NCBI RefSeq assembly: GCF_000372865.1
Contig: NZ_KB889965.1
Location: 579,902 to 643,901, forward strand
Reading direction: 5' to 3'
Length of the DNA: 64,000 nucleotides
From: Methylosarcina fibrata AML-C10
Lineage (GTDB): Bacteria > Pseudomonadota > Gammaproteobacteria > Methylococcales > Methylomonadaceae
A program made the translations under genes and the position numbers. Shown here piece by piece: positions 19,701 to 28,783 of this stretch (position 1 is the stretch's first letter; each line of letters begins with the position of its first letter). The notes beneath the pieces were generated by a model, which saw only the letters and a list, made by a program, of their open reading frames with translations, was not told where the DNA came from and did not search any database.

Positions 19701-20300
19701 TTATTTCAGCCACGTCCGTTTCAATTTCTCCCGGTTCAAAGCCAGCCACTGAAGGGCGATGATCGGGATCGCGGAGACGAATTCCCCGTTTTCCAGCATT
19801 CGATACGCCTCGTCGAAAGACACCGCCCGGACTAGTATGTCCTCGTGTTCGTGATCCAGCCCGTGAATGCCGCCTACCGATGTGCAGTCGACCTTGCCGC
19901 AGAATAAGGTGATGCTTTCGGCGCAGGCGCCGGGCGTCGTATAAAATTCGCCGACCACCATGAGTTCCTGAATCCGGCAGCCCGCTTCCTCCAGCGATTC
20001 GCGGTAGGCGACTTCCTCGGCGGATTCGCCTTCCTCGATCGCGCCGGCCACGATTTCGACGAGCCAGGCCTGGTCCGGCTGCATCAGCGCCCCGACCCGG
20101 AACTGCTCGATCAACACCACCTGGTCGGCGTGGGGATCGTAGAGCAGGACGGCGACGCAACGGCCGCGCACGAACAGCTCGCGTTCGAGTTCGGCGCTCC
20201 AGCCGCCGCCGAACAGCGTATGCCTGAGGCGATATTTTTCCAGGCGAAAAAATCCGGAGTAAGCGATTTCCTTGTCAAAAATTTCAATCTGTTTTTGCAT
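19701..20300 (-). CDS. nudF: ADP-ribose pyrophosphatase (NudF-type Nudix hydrolase)
   Basis: 199 residues. The Nudix box spans G86 to G107 (GAIEEGESAEEVAYRESLEE, then AG) with the full GX5EX7REUXEEXGU pattern. FYTTPGACAESITLFCG, about 16 residues after the box, fits ADP-ribose pyrophosphatases. It hydrolyses ADP-ribose to AMP and ribose-5-phosphate. Its start overlaps the end of the sugar dehydrogenase gene by 17 bases, so they form an operon. Confidence 0.88.
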   Translation of the reverse strand: MQKQIEIFDKEIAYSGFFRLEKYRLRHTLFGGGWSAELERELFVRGRCVAVLLYDPHADQVVLIEQFRVGALMQPDQAWLVEIVAGAIEEGESAEEVAYRESLEEAGCRIQELMVVGEFYTTPGACAESITLFCGKVDCTSVGGIHGLDHEHEDILVRAVSFDEAYRMLENGEFVSAIPIIALQWLALNREKLKRTWLK

Positions 20301-21420
20301 GCGAGCCTTTGTATTGCACCTTGTAAATGACGCCCAATTGATCGTCGCTGATCAACAGGCTGCCGTCCGGCAAGTCCAGGACGTCGACCGGCCGCCCCAG
20401 TACCTCTTCCTTGCCGGTGAGCCAGCCGCTGATGAACACTTCGTCGGAGATCGCCTTGTCTTTGTCGAATTTTACCACGGCGATCCGGTAACCGTCCGGC
20501 ACGGAGCGGTTCCAGGAGCCGTGCTGGGCGACAAACAGTTGATTATGATATTGTTCCGGAAACTGCCGTCCCCGGTAAAAACGGATGCCCAAGGCGGCCA
20601 CGTGCGCCTTGAACTTCCATGCCGGCGGCTTAAACTCGCTGCATTTTTTCTCCTTGCCGTATTCGGGATCGGAAACGTCGTCGCCGTGGCAGTAGGGATA
20701 GCCGAAATGGTCGCCGACAGCGGACCAGCGGTTCAACTCGTCGGGCGGCTGGTCGTCGCCCAGCCAGTCGCGGCCGTTATCGCTGAAAAACAAAGCGCCG
20801 GTTTCGGGCTGCCAGTCGAAACCCACGGTGTTCCGGATGCCTTGAGCGATGATTTCGAAATCGCTGCCGTCGGCATTGACTCTGACCAGCGAGGCATACA
20901 CCGGCTTTTCCGGCCGACAGATGTTGCAGGGCGCGCCGACGCCGAAATACAGTTTGTTGTCCGGTCCGAAACGCAGGTATTTCCAGCCGTGATGCTTGTC
21001 CGAAGGCAGCTTGTCGAAAACGGTCACCGGCTTGGGCGGGTTATCGAGTTTTTGCGTAATTTGATCGTAGCGGAGGATGCGATTGACTTCGGCCACGTAC
21101 AGCGAGCCGTTCCTGAAAGCGACGCCGTTGGGCATATAGAGTTCTTTCGCGATGACGTACCGGCTTTCGGCGACGCCGTCGCCATCCTGGTCCCGAACCG
21201 CGTAGACTTTGCCGTCGGTGCCGGTGCCGACGAACAAGACGCCGTTATCGCCCAGCGCCAGGCTGCGGGCCTGGGGCACGTTGTCGGCGTAAACCGAAAT
21301 CGAGAATCCGTCGGGCAACCTAAGTTGTTTAAGGATGTCCTGCGGATTTTTTTTCTCGGCGCAGGCAATGCAGGTCTGCAGGACAAAGACAAGAAAAACG
21401 CTCAATTTTGCGATTTGCAT
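20284..21420 (-). CDS. Secreted PQQ-type sugar (sorbosone/glucose) dehydrogenase-like beta-propeller
   Basis: 378 residues. The signal peptide ends near the Cys of QTCIACAEK, so it may be a lipoprotein or a processed periplasmic protein. The propeller motifs LPDGFSISVYADNVPQARSLA, HHGWKYLRFGPDNKLYFGVGAPCN and QGIRNTVGFDWQPETGALFFSDNGRDWLGDD (with the family Arg, His and Asp residues) match the soluble glucose/L-sorbosone dehydrogenase family. PQQ dependence is inferred from the family. The natural substrate is unknown. Confidence 0.82.
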   Translation of the reverse strand: MQIAKLSVFLVFVLQTCIACAEKKNPQDILKQLRLPDGFSISVYADNVPQARSLALGDNGVLFVGTGTDGKVYAVRDQDGDGVAESRYVIAKELYMPNGVAFRNGSLYVAEVNRILRYDQITQKLDNPPKPVTVFDKLPSDKHHGWKYLRFGPDNKLYFGVGAPCNICRPEKPVYASLVRVNADGSDFEIIAQGIRNTVGFDWQPETGALFFSDNGRDWLGDDQPPDELNRWSAVGDHFGYPYCHGDDVSDPEYGKEKKCSEFKPPAWKFKAHVAALGIRFYRGRQFPEQYHNQLFVAQHGSWNRSVPDGYRIAVVKFDKDKAISDEVFISGWLTGKEEVLGRPVDVLDLPDGSLLISDDQLGVIYKVQYKGSHAKTD

Positions 21421-21537
21421 GATCAGGCCCTCGTTCAGTAAACTTTGTTTTATCTTAACACTCTGAGGAGTATTGATTTAATAAATTCAATCCCTATATC
21501 GGCCATGACCTAAATTTTATTCGATGAAGGCAATCAC

Positions 21538-22413
21538 ATGATGCGTATATTTCTTTTTCTGGCGACCAATGCCGCCATACTCGTAGTTATCAGCATTGTA
21601 TTCAATCTTTTGGGACTCAGCGGCGTCCTCGACGCGAACGGCGTCAACCTGAACCTGAACGCTCTGCTGATCATGTCGGCCGTCATCGGCATGACCGGCT
21701 CGTTCATTTCGCTGCTCATGTCGAAGTGGTCGGCGAAAAATGCGATGGGCGTGCACGTGATCGATCGCCCTGACAACCAGACCGAGCGGTGGCTGGTCGA
21801 TACCGTCGCCAAACTGGCCCGGGAAGCCGGCATCGGCATGCCGGAAGTCGGGGTTTTCCAAGCGCCCGAAGCCAACGCCTTTGCGACCGGCATGAACAAA
21901 AACAGCGCGCTGGTCGCGGTCAGTACCGGTTTGCTGCAGACGATGAACGCCGATGAGGTTGAGGCTGTCCTCGGCCATGAAATCAGCCACGTCGCCAACG
22001 GCGACATGGTCACGATGGCGTTGATGCAGGGCGTGGTCAACACCTTCGTGTATTTTTTCGCGACAATCATCGGCCACGTGGTCGACCGCGCCGTCTTCAA
22101 AAGCGAGCGGGATTATGGTCCGGCTTATTACGTGACCCAGCTCGTCGCGCAAATCGTGTTGGGCATTCTGGCTTCGATGCTGGTGATGTGGTTCTCCCGT
22201 TACCGGGAATTCAGAGCCGATGCCGGCGGCGCCCGCCTGGCCGGACGCGACAAGATGATCGGCGCCTTGCGTGCCCTGCAGCGGGCTCACGAGCCTCAGG
22301 CCTTGCCGGGCCAGTTCGCCGCGTTCGGCATCAATGGCGACGGGGTCATGCGCCTGTTCATGAGCCATCCGCCGCTGGCGGAACGCATCGCCGCGCTGCA
22401 AAACAGCCGTTAA
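21538..22413 (+). CDS. htpX: Membrane zinc metalloprotease HtpX
   Basis: 291 residues, M48B family. Two N-terminal transmembrane segments, the zinc site H147-EIS-H151 in LGHEISHVANGD, two further spans near 160-200, and the third zinc ligand in YREFRADAGGARLAG. HtpX degrades misfolded membrane proteins together with FtsH. It is followed by its own intrinsic terminator and is divergent from the sugar dehydrogenase gene. Confidence 0.94.
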   Translation: MMRIFLFLATNAAILVVISIVFNLLGLSGVLDANGVNLNLNALLIMSAVIGMTGSFISLLMSKWSAKNAMGVHVIDRPDNQTERWLVDTVAKLAREAGIGMPEVGVFQAPEANAFATGMNKNSALVAVSTGLLQTMNADEVEAVLGHEISHVANGDMVTMALMQGVVNTFVYFFATIIGHVVDRAVFKSERDYGPAYYVTQLVAQIVLGILASMLVMWFSRYREFRADAGGARLAGRDKMIGALRALQRAHEPQALPGQFAAFGINGDGVMRLFMSHPPLAERIAALQNSR

Positions 22414-22424
22414 TCCGGTCCGGT

Positions 22425-22461
22425 AAAAAGCCGGACAGAGGTCTCTCTGTCCGGCTTTTTT
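22425..22461 (+). terminator. Rho-independent terminator after htpX
   Basis: A long stem AAAAAGCCGGACAGAG pairs with CTCTGTCCGGCTTTTTT across a 4-base loop and ends in a T-run. It is nearly symmetrical, so it may work in both directions. Confidence 0.92.
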
Positions 22462-22669
22462 GCAATTTATTCCACATCATTCGCGATGGATGCGCTTCGT
22501 TTATTTGGCCTATGGCTTGCTCTTATTGCCCACTCCGTATCCTGGCCGATTCCTGTTGGGCCGGGTGTTCTCTGCCTCGGCAATTCTCCTTAAATCGCCC
22601 GGTTTAGGTATAATTCCGGTTTTGCGCCGGAATGGCTCCGGTCTCCTCGAATCAAGGCTCGCACCGTCC

Positions 22670-24145
22670 ATGGGAATACTTCGAAAATTGGCATCGCAAA
22701 CGGCGATTTATGGAATCAGCAGTATTTTCGGGCGTTTTCTCAACTATCTTCTGGTGCCGCTGTACACCTATTCCTTCAGCCCGGCGGAATACGGGGTCGT
22801 ATCCGAGTTTTACGCTTACGCCGGTTTTTTTTCGGTGCTCTTGCTGTTCGGCTTCGAGACCGGTTATTTCCGCTTCCGCAGCAAGGACAATCCGGGCAGG
22901 GACAAGGCCTATTCGACTGCGCTCTGGTTCATTCTGCTGGTCAACCTGGGTTTCTTTCTGTTCATCCGGCTGATCAATCCGAAGCTGTCGGCCGCTTTGC
23001 ATTATGCTCACCATCCGGAATACGTTCTCTGGTTTGCCATTATTCTGTGCCTCGATGCGGTCTCTTCGATTCCTTTCGCCCGGCTGCGGGCGGAGAACAG
23101 AGCGGTGCGCTTCGCTTCGATCAAAGTGACCGAGATTCTGGTCACCGTCGGCTTCAGCCTGTTTTTCATTCTGTATTGCCCGAAAGCCTACCAGGAAAAT
23201 TCTTCTTCGTGGATTTCGCTGGTTTACGATCCCACCATTGGTTTGGGATATATTTTCATCGCCAACCTGATCGCCACCGGGGTTAAATTTCTGCTGCTTC
23301 TGCCGCAATTAAAAGGGATGATTTGGGGATTCGACCGGGCCTTGTTCGTCCGGATGCTGCGCTATTCGCTGCCGATGGTTGTGATCGGCTTCGCCGGCAT
23401 CATCAATGAAATGCTGGACCGGGCCTTGCTGAAATATCTATTGCCTTACGACGTCAAGACCAATCTGAAAATGCTGGGCATCTACAGCGCCTGTTACAAG
23501 CTGTCGATCTTGATGTCGCTGTTCATCCAGGCGTTCCGCTATGCCGCCGAGCCTTTTTTCTTCGCTTATGCAGACAAGAGCGATGCGCGCCGGGTCTACG
23601 CCGACGTGCTCGAATATTTCGTCATTTTCTGCATGTTCATCTTTCTTCTGGTGACTCTGTACATCGATTTTTTCAAATATTTCATCGGCGCCGAGTTCCG
23701 CTCGGGGCTCGACGTGGTGCCCATTCTGCTGATGGCCAATCTGTTTCTCGGCATCTACGTCAATCTGTCGATCTGGTATAAACTGACCGACCGCACCTTG
23801 ATGGGCGCCTGGGTGTCGCTGGGAGGCGCCGTACTGACGATCCTGCTCAACCTGTACTGGATTCCGTTGCTGGGTTATCGAGGTTCGGCGTGGGCGACGC
23901 TGGCCTGTTATGCCGGCATGGCGTTGGTTTCCTACCTGTTGGGACGGAAATATTACCCGGTCGCCTACGACGTCAAGCGCATTCTCGGCTATATCGTTTG
24001 GGGAGTGAGTCTCTATCTGGCCCGGGAAAAATGGCTGTGGATTCTGGATTGGCAGCCCTGGGTGACTGCCAGTGCGCTGATGTCGGTCTATCTCTTGACC
24101 GTTTTATTGTTCGAAAGGCGCCGGTTGGCCGCAAGAGCACGTTAG
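22670..24145 (+). CDS. Polysaccharide flippase (Wzx/oligosaccharide transporter family)
   Basis: 491 residues with about 12-14 transmembrane segments. The N terminus (MGILRKLASQTAIYGISSIFGRFLNYLL) is typical of the MOP-superfamily polysaccharide biosynthesis proteins that flip lipid-linked oligosaccharides. Start at ATG 22670 is chosen because the open frame upstream runs into the htpX terminator. There are no glycosyltransferases nearby, so the glycan cannot be inferred from context. Confidence 0.85.
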   Translation: MGILRKLASQTAIYGISSIFGRFLNYLLVPLYTYSFSPAEYGVVSEFYAYAGFFSVLLLFGFETGYFRFRSKDNPGRDKAYSTALWFILLVNLGFFLFIRLINPKLSAALHYAHHPEYVLWFAIILCLDAVSSIPFARLRAENRAVRFASIKVTEILVTVGFSLFFILYCPKAYQENSSSWISLVYDPTIGLGYIFIANLIATGVKFLLLLPQLKGMIWGFDRALFVRMLRYSLPMVVIGFAGIINEMLDRALLKYLLPYDVKTNLKMLGIYSACYKLSILMSLFIQAFRYAAEPFFFAYADKSDARRVYADVLEYFVIFCMFIFLLVTLYIDFFKYFIGAEFRSGLDVVPILLMANLFLGIYVNLSIWYKLTDRTLMGAWVSLGGAVLTILLNLYWIPLLGYRGSAWATLACYAGMALVSYLLGRKYYPVAYDVKRILGYIVWGVSLYLAREKWLWILDWQPWVTASALMSVYLLTVLLFERRRLAARAR

Positions 24146-24261
24146 TCATGAGCGGCATCTTGATCTCTGCAATCTTTTATGCCCGGCCGGCGCCGGGTCT
24201 TCCCTGGGCAAGATCGTGACGGTCAGGGGCGAAATTTCATCTTCATAATTTCATCGGTTTT

Positions 24262-25326
24262 ATGGAAAACAAAACGGAAGTTCGATCCCGCCTCGCCGCC
24301 AGTGTTGTTCTGGTGCTGCTCGGCGGCTGGGTGTTGCACAGCTTTCTTGCTTTGCTGATTTGGGCCGTGGTCATTGCCATCATTACCTGGCCGCTTTATC
24401 AGCGGCTATTGGCAGGGAAGCAGTTTCGGCATAACGTCACCTGGACCGCTTTGGGACTTACGCTGGCGATCGGCGCCATCTTTCTGGCGCCGTTGGGCTA
24501 TGGTTTGAGCCGTCTATTGCAGGAGATGCAGTCGCTGGGGCGATTTCTGAGCGAAGCTCAGCAGGTGGGCATCCCGCCGCCCGCCTGGCTGGAAACCCTG
24601 CCGTTCGCAGGGCAATGGGCTAAAAACGTCTGGCTGGACATTCTAGGGAGTCCGGACGCGGCCAATAATACTTTGCACTGGCTCGGCACCGGCACTGCGC
24701 TGGGTTACAGCAAGGCTTTCGCCAGCCAGATACTGCACCGTTTCTTCGGTTTTCTGATCACGTTGCTGGTTCTGTTTTTTGTTTACCGGCACGGCGAGGG
24801 GCTGGGCCAAAAAGTGCTGGAGACCAGCAGGAACTTATTCGGCGAAGTCGGCATCCATTATGTATTGCATGCGATTGTTGCCGTTCGCGCCACGGTCAAC
24901 GGCCTGGTTCTGGTAGGGCTGGGAGAAGGGTTATTGCTCGGGATCGGTTATGCAGTGGCCGGGCTCGGTCATCCGGCCCTGCTGGGCGCTTTGACCGGAA
25001 TTCTGGCGATGATTCCGTTTGCGGCCAAATTGATTTTCGGCGGTTGCGCACTGGTGTTATTGGCCGAAGGTCATCTGGCCGCCGGCATGGGCTTGTTGAT
25101 TTTCGGCCTGGCCGTCATCCTGGTTGCGGATAATTACGTACGTCCTGCCTTGATCGGCGGCGCGGTCAAACTGCCTTTTATCTGGACTCTGCTCGGAATT
25201 TTCGGCGGCCTTGAAAATTTCGGCTTGCTGGGCCTGTTTCTGGGGCCGACATTGATGGCCGTGCTGATGTCGATCTGGCGAGACTGGACTCTCGACCTGT
25301 CCAGGCAGGAAGCTGTCGATAAATAA
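24262..25326 (+). CDS. AI-2E family transporter (PerM/YdiK-like)
   Basis: 354 residues with about 7-8 transmembrane segments: two near the N terminus (VVLVLLGGWVLHSFLALLIWAVVIAII), one at 55-80, and a C-terminal block that includes GLGHPALLGALTGILAMIPFAA and ILVADNYVRPALIGG, the family signature. Characterised members move AI-2 or Na+/Li+; the substrate here cannot be read from sequence. Confidence 0.88.
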   Translation: MENKTEVRSRLAASVVLVLLGGWVLHSFLALLIWAVVIAIITWPLYQRLLAGKQFRHNVTWTALGLTLAIGAIFLAPLGYGLSRLLQEMQSLGRFLSEAQQVGIPPPAWLETLPFAGQWAKNVWLDILGSPDAANNTLHWLGTGTALGYSKAFASQILHRFFGFLITLLVLFFVYRHGEGLGQKVLETSRNLFGEVGIHYVLHAIVAVRATVNGLVLVGLGEGLLLGIGYAVAGLGHPALLGALTGILAMIPFAAKLIFGGCALVLLAEGHLAAGMGLLIFGLAVILVADNYVRPALIGGAVKLPFIWTLLGIFGGLENFGLLGLFLGPTLMAVLMSIWRDWTLDLSRQEAVDK

Positions 25327-25506
25327 CAAGCCGTAAGGAAAACCGGTCCGTTCAGAGTATGTTAAGATTTGTTCCTTATGATGAGCGTCACTTATTACGA
25401 CGAACAAAAATTTTTAGTTAGTCCGGATTATTTAACCCTGAAACTTATCGCTGGATGAGTTTGTGTCGGCTTCGCCAGAAGCCATTAACCGTAACAAGGC
25501 CTTAAA

Positions 25507-26394
25507 ATGATGAAAAAAACTGTATTAGTGACTGGAATCGCTTCGATTCTTTTAACAGCCTGCGTTACCGATCCTTATACCGGCCAATCCACTATCGGCA
25601 ATACGGCAAAAGGAGCGGGTTTGGGTGCGTTGGGCGGAGCTGCCCTGGGAACGGCCTTCGGCGGCAACGATCTGAAAAATGCCGGCTGGGGCGCGTTGGC
25701 CGGAGGTGCCCTGGGCGCGGCGGTCGGAGCTTACATGGATCACCAGCAGAAACAGATGGAGCAATCCTTGCAGGGGACCGGCATTGAAGTGCAAAGAACC
25801 GCGGAAAATACGCTGAACCTGAACATGCCGAGCAGCATTACCTTCGCCTTCGACTCCGCCACATTGACGCCTCAGGCGCAGTCGGCGTTAAATTCGGTGG
25901 CCAGTATTCTGAATCAGTATCCGGAATCGAAAATCACGGTCACCGGGCACACCGACGATATCGGCTCGGACAGTTACAACCAGCGGTTATCCGAACAGCG
26001 GGCGGCCAGCGTAGCCGGCTATCTGGCGCAGCAGGGCGTCAACTCCGCCCGTTTGAGCCAGCAGGGAATGGGCGAAAGGATGCCGAAATATCCGAATACC
26101 GACGAGGCTAACCGGGCGCAGAATCGCCGCGTCGAACTGGCGATCGTGGCCAACAATAATGCCGGAGCGCAGCAACAGGGATATCCTCAGCAACAAGGCT
26201 ACCCGCAGCAGCAAGGATATCCGCAACAACAGGGCTATCCTCAGCAGCAAGGATATCCTCAACAAGGCTATCCGCAACAACAAAGCTATCCTCAGCAAGG
26301 ATATCCTCAGCAAGGATATCCTCAACAAAGTTATCCTCAGCAACAGGGTTATCCGCAACAGCAATATCAACAGCCTTACGGTTATCCTCGATAG
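25507..26394 (+). CDS. OmpA-family lipoprotein with glycine zipper and long GYPQQ repeat tail
   Basis: 295 residues. Signal with lipobox LLTAC. A glycine-zipper segment ([18 protein letters not shown] and [15 protein letters not shown], about 35-80) precedes an OmpA peptidoglycan-binding domain ([14 protein letters not shown] to NRRVELAIV, about 112-215, with [21 protein letters not shown]). So far this matches YiaD-type outer-membrane lipoproteins. The remaining ~75 residues are tandem [11 protein letters not shown] units ending QQPYGYPR, which the usual family lacks. The tail is hydrophilic and probably disordered. Confidence 0.9.
   Translation: MMKKTVLVTGIASILLTACVTDPYTGQSTIGNTAKGAGLGALGGAALGTAFGGNDLKNAGWGALAGGALGAAVGAYMDHQQKQMEQSLQGTGIEVQRTAENTLNLNMPSSITFAFDSATLTPQAQSALNSVASILNQYPESKITVTGHTDDIGSDSYNQRLSEQRAASVAGYLAQQGVNSARLSQQGMGERMPKYPNTDEANRAQNRRVELAIVANNNAGAQQQGYPQQQGYPQQQGYPQQQGYPQQQGYPQQGYPQQQSYPQQGYPQQGYPQQSYPQQQGYPQQQYQQPYGYPR
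26168..26391 (+). repeat. Tandem coding repeat (GYPQQQ units)
   Basis: About 12-13 units of 15-18 bases (consensus GGATATCCTCAGCAACAA with silent variation at third positions) encode GYPQQ or GYPQQQ. Unit length varies by one CAG/CAA codon, consistent with slippage. Silent differences between units suggest the array is not brand new. Confidence 0.88.
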
Positions 26395-26404
26395 CCTTTG
26401 AAAC

Positions 26405-26437
26405 AGACGGTGGGTTGACAGAGCGAACCCGCCGTCT
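26405..26437 (+). terminator. Terminator-like hairpin without a clear U-tract
   Basis: AGACGGTGGGTT pairs with AACCCGCCGTCT (one G-T pair) across a 9-base loop just after the OmpA-type gene. The following bases are ATAAAG, so intrinsic termination is uncertain; it may protect the mRNA end. Confidence 0.45.
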
Positions 26438-26606
26438 ATAAAGAAGAATCGGTATGGGATTGGCGAAGCAGACTGTTCTTCGTGTTGTCGGACAGTCAGA
26501 GTATCCGGCTATCAAAACTTCGTCCTGCGCCAGTTAGGCGAATTCATGCGGTAATCGCTTTCCGTTGCTTTATCGGGAGGCGAATAAGACATTCGAGGAG
26601 GCGCTC

Positions 26607-27056
26607 ATGAGTTTAATCAACACCTTCCGGTTTCTCAGTATTTTGTTCACCGCGGTGGCGATGTCCGCCGGTTTTGCGCATTTGTTCGAGCTTCCCCACA
26701 AGATCGGTTTGTCCCGTGAGGACTACCTGATCGTTCAGCAGATTTATCGGGGCTGGGCTTTGCTCGGAATCGCCGTTATCGGTGCGCTCGTTTCCACGCT
26801 GGCGCTTTCCTTTCTGGTGCGGGAAGAGTCCGTTGCGTTTTATTTGACGCTGACCGCTGCGCTATGCATTGCGTTTAGCCTTATCGTGTTTTTCACGTTC
26901 ACTTACCCTGCCAACCAGCAAACAATGAACTGGACCCGGTTGCCCGAGAACTGGCTGGAGCTTCGCCGGCAATGGGAATATTCGCATGCGGCCGGTGCCG
27001 GCTTCTATTTCCTTGCGTTCGTCGCGCTGACGATTTCGCTGCTGCTGAAGAAATAA
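26607..27056 (+). CDS. Small four-helix membrane protein (DUF1772-like)
   Basis: 149 residues with four transmembrane segments (about 6-24, 47-68, 77-97, 126-145). The conserved aromatic stretch QQTMNWTRLPENWLELRRQWEYSHAAGAGFYFLAF before the last helix is typical of DUF1772/anthrone-oxygenase-like membrane proteins. Start at ATG 26607 behind GAGGAGGCGC. Function unknown in bacteria. Confidence 0.72.
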   Translation: MSLINTFRFLSILFTAVAMSAGFAHLFELPHKIGLSREDYLIVQQIYRGWALLGIAVIGALVSTLALSFLVREESVAFYLTLTAALCIAFSLIVFFTFTYPANQQTMNWTRLPENWLELRRQWEYSHAAGAGFYFLAFVALTISLLLKK

Positions 27057-27077
27057 AAATCGCCCCCGAATTTTCAT

Positions 27078-27188
27078 TAGAGCATTTTCGGTTCGCGTGT
27101 GGTCCCTGCGTAGGGGCGAATTCATTCGCCTGGATTGGGCACCCAAGGCGAATGAATTCGCCCCTACAAGCGATATGAAAATGCTCTA
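27078..27188. repeat. MITE-like palindromic element (111 bp)
   Basis: Outer 12-bp inverted repeats TAGAGCATTTTC (27078-27089) and its complement (27177-27188) enclose an inner inverted pair of 21 bp beginning GTAGGGGCGAATTCATTCGCC (27110-27130; complement at 27147-27167). The GTAGGGGC core is shared with the palindromes in the hsd region, so it belongs to the same REP-like family but in a longer, composite form. Confidence 0.78.
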
Positions 27189-27725
27189 GCGATCTGCTGA
27201 GTTAAGTTTGCAGGCCAGTACGCTATTTCATTGGCCATGGTAGGCCGGATAAGCTTGTTCTGTCGAAAGGGAAGCGCATCCGGGTCTAATAACCATGAAG
27301 TCGCTGGCATCGTCTGGAAGAGTAGGTTGATTATGTTTTTTAGGAAGCGATCGCCAGAAAATCGGCAATCGTTGCGGTTATTTTTCGCGATCCGGCTGGG
27401 CTAAAGAAAGAATTTACCGCAAAATAATGGCTTAAGGTTCTGTCGTTTTTTCACAAAAAATAACAACCCGGTCACATTTCTAAGGATACGCGGCTTTAAA
27501 TCTGTTGAAAAGCCCGCTGTGCATTCCGGCAGCTCCCCAAATATTGTTGTAAACGTGCTACAGATGCAATTGTTGTGGGTTTGCAACGCTTGATCGATAA
27601 GCGGATCGTAAAATCGTTAAATGGTAATTTTTCCTTTCTTAAGATTTTCTTAAAACACTTGTTTTGCCGACTTTTTAAGTGGATTATTGTCCCACGGATT
27701 CAGCTTTTTATTCAGGTTACTCATC
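27189..27725. other. Intergenic region without a recognised gene
   Basis: 537 bases between the composite repeat and a small ORF. No open frame of note on either strand. The last 130 bases become AT-rich, with TTTCTTAAGATTTTCTTAAAA near 27633, a direct-repeat-like operator candidate upstream of the 46-residue ORF. Confidence 0.5.
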
Positions 27726-27866
27726 ATGAAAGTCATCAAAATAATGCTTTTAATGGCGTCTTTTTTTGCAATTGCGGGAGCCGCCGTGTTTCAATTATTC
27801 GTCTTAATGACAAGTAAATTGTCAGCCCAGCACGATACTAACCGTCATACTCTCGGGGCAAGCTAA
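27726..27866 (+). CDS. Small membrane peptide (46 aa), unrecognised
   Basis: ATG 27726, stop 27864-27866. MKVIKIMLLMASFFAIAGAA followed by VFQLFVLMTSKL forms one or two hydrophobic segments, then a polar tail (SAQHDTNRHTLGAS). It could be a single-span peptide or a short secreted peptide. The ribosome site is weak. No homologue comes to mind. Possible small ORF at low confidence. Confidence 0.4.
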   Translation: MKVIKIMLLMASFFAIAGAAVFQLFVLMTSKLSAQHDTNRHTLGAS

Positions 27867-27950
27867 ATCGTTTTGTCCGGCTTGTGTTTTTCTGTACCGG
27901 ACAATGCAAAAGTAAAGATCCGAGGAGGTATAAAATGACAAACGGAGCGG

Positions 27951-28760
27951 TTAACGATCGAGAAACTGCATGGCTTCCCGCCACCAGGGATTCCAGGAGG
28001 CAAGGGGCAGCGTATTATGACCGGCGTGCTCAAAACGCCAAAGCCGTTTCCGCCCCGCCAAAGCCTCGTACAACGCCATCGTAGACCGATTGGGGATGAT
28101 TTCATCCCGTTCGGCCAGAATGACGGCAGTGCTTCCGTTAAAATCTTCAAGATTTTTTAGGTTGTCGAATTTATCCTTGAGCAGCCATTTGGCGAAGAAA
28201 AACCAGTAATGGTGCTGCGCCACGTTCGCCATCGAATCGAAAGGCGTGATCAGCAGTAATCCTTTGACCGGCACCTCTTTCGAAGCGACAATGCCGGAAA
28301 CGACGCCGCTTCCCAATGATTCACCGCACAGAAACAGAGGATCCCTGAATTCCTGCCACGCTTTTTTTGCGGTGGTAATCCCGTCCCTGATCAATTCCGC
28401 TTCGGAGAGAATACCCTTTCGGGCGCCGTAGCCGGGGTATTCGGCCACCATCACCCGATAGCCGAGGCGTTCCAAGGCCTCGATGTAGTACGTCCTGTGC
28501 ATGGCCGATCCGGCATTGCCGTGAAACACGACCACGGTGCCTTTGGCGGAGGCTACCTGTGTCCGGCTGACGACGGCGCGGTTTTCTTCGTCCGTCGGCC
28601 AGGATTTCAGGTTCAGGCTGGCCAGTATTTGCCGATGCTGCTTGGGACCGTGCCGTTCGGGAAAATAGATCATTTTGCGTTGCAGCAAAAAGACCGCGAG
28701 CAGTATCAGCAAGTAGATCAGCAATAGGGACATCAAACGGTTTCCGAGCATTGCAGCCAT
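27951..28760 (-). CDS. Alpha/beta hydrolase, membrane-anchored (BEM46/ABHD13-like)
   Basis: 269 residues. An N-terminal hydrophobic anchor (MSLLLIYLLILLAVFLLQRK) is followed by an alpha/beta hydrolase domain. It has the oxyanion motif FHGNAGS, nucleophile Ser in LCGESLGSG, acid in AERDEIIP and His in HAGHNTL. The family includes uncharacterised serine hydrolases acting on lipids or peptides. ATG 28760 is used; the frame is open further upstream but the extra residues lie in the neighbouring gene region. Substrate unknown. Confidence 0.82.
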   Translation of the reverse strand: MAAMLGNRLMSLLLIYLLILLAVFLLQRKMIYFPERHGPKQHRQILASLNLKSWPTDEENRAVVSRTQVASAKGTVVVFHGNAGSAMHRTYYIEALERLGYRVMVAEYPGYGARKGILSEAELIRDGITTAKKAWQEFRDPLFLCGESLGSGVVSGIVASKEVPVKGLLLITPFDSMANVAQHHYWFFFAKWLLKDKFDNLKNLEDFNGSTAVILAERDEIIPNRSTMALYEALAGRKRLWRFEHAGHNTLPLASWNPWWREAMQFLDR

Positions 28761-28783
28761 CGAATCCGAACAGCAAACAGGAT

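Noticed and set aside
20272-21441. 389-codon + strand frame opposite the sugar dehydrogenase
   Set aside because: Antisense shadow. The - strand product has clear propeller motifs and a signal peptide.
22425-22461. Possible attachment site or MITE
   Set aside because: The stem-loop with T-run directly after htpX is fully explained as a terminator.
26168-26391. CRISPR-like array
   Set aside because: Repeats are contiguous, 15-18 bases, in coding frame, with no spacers or cas genes.
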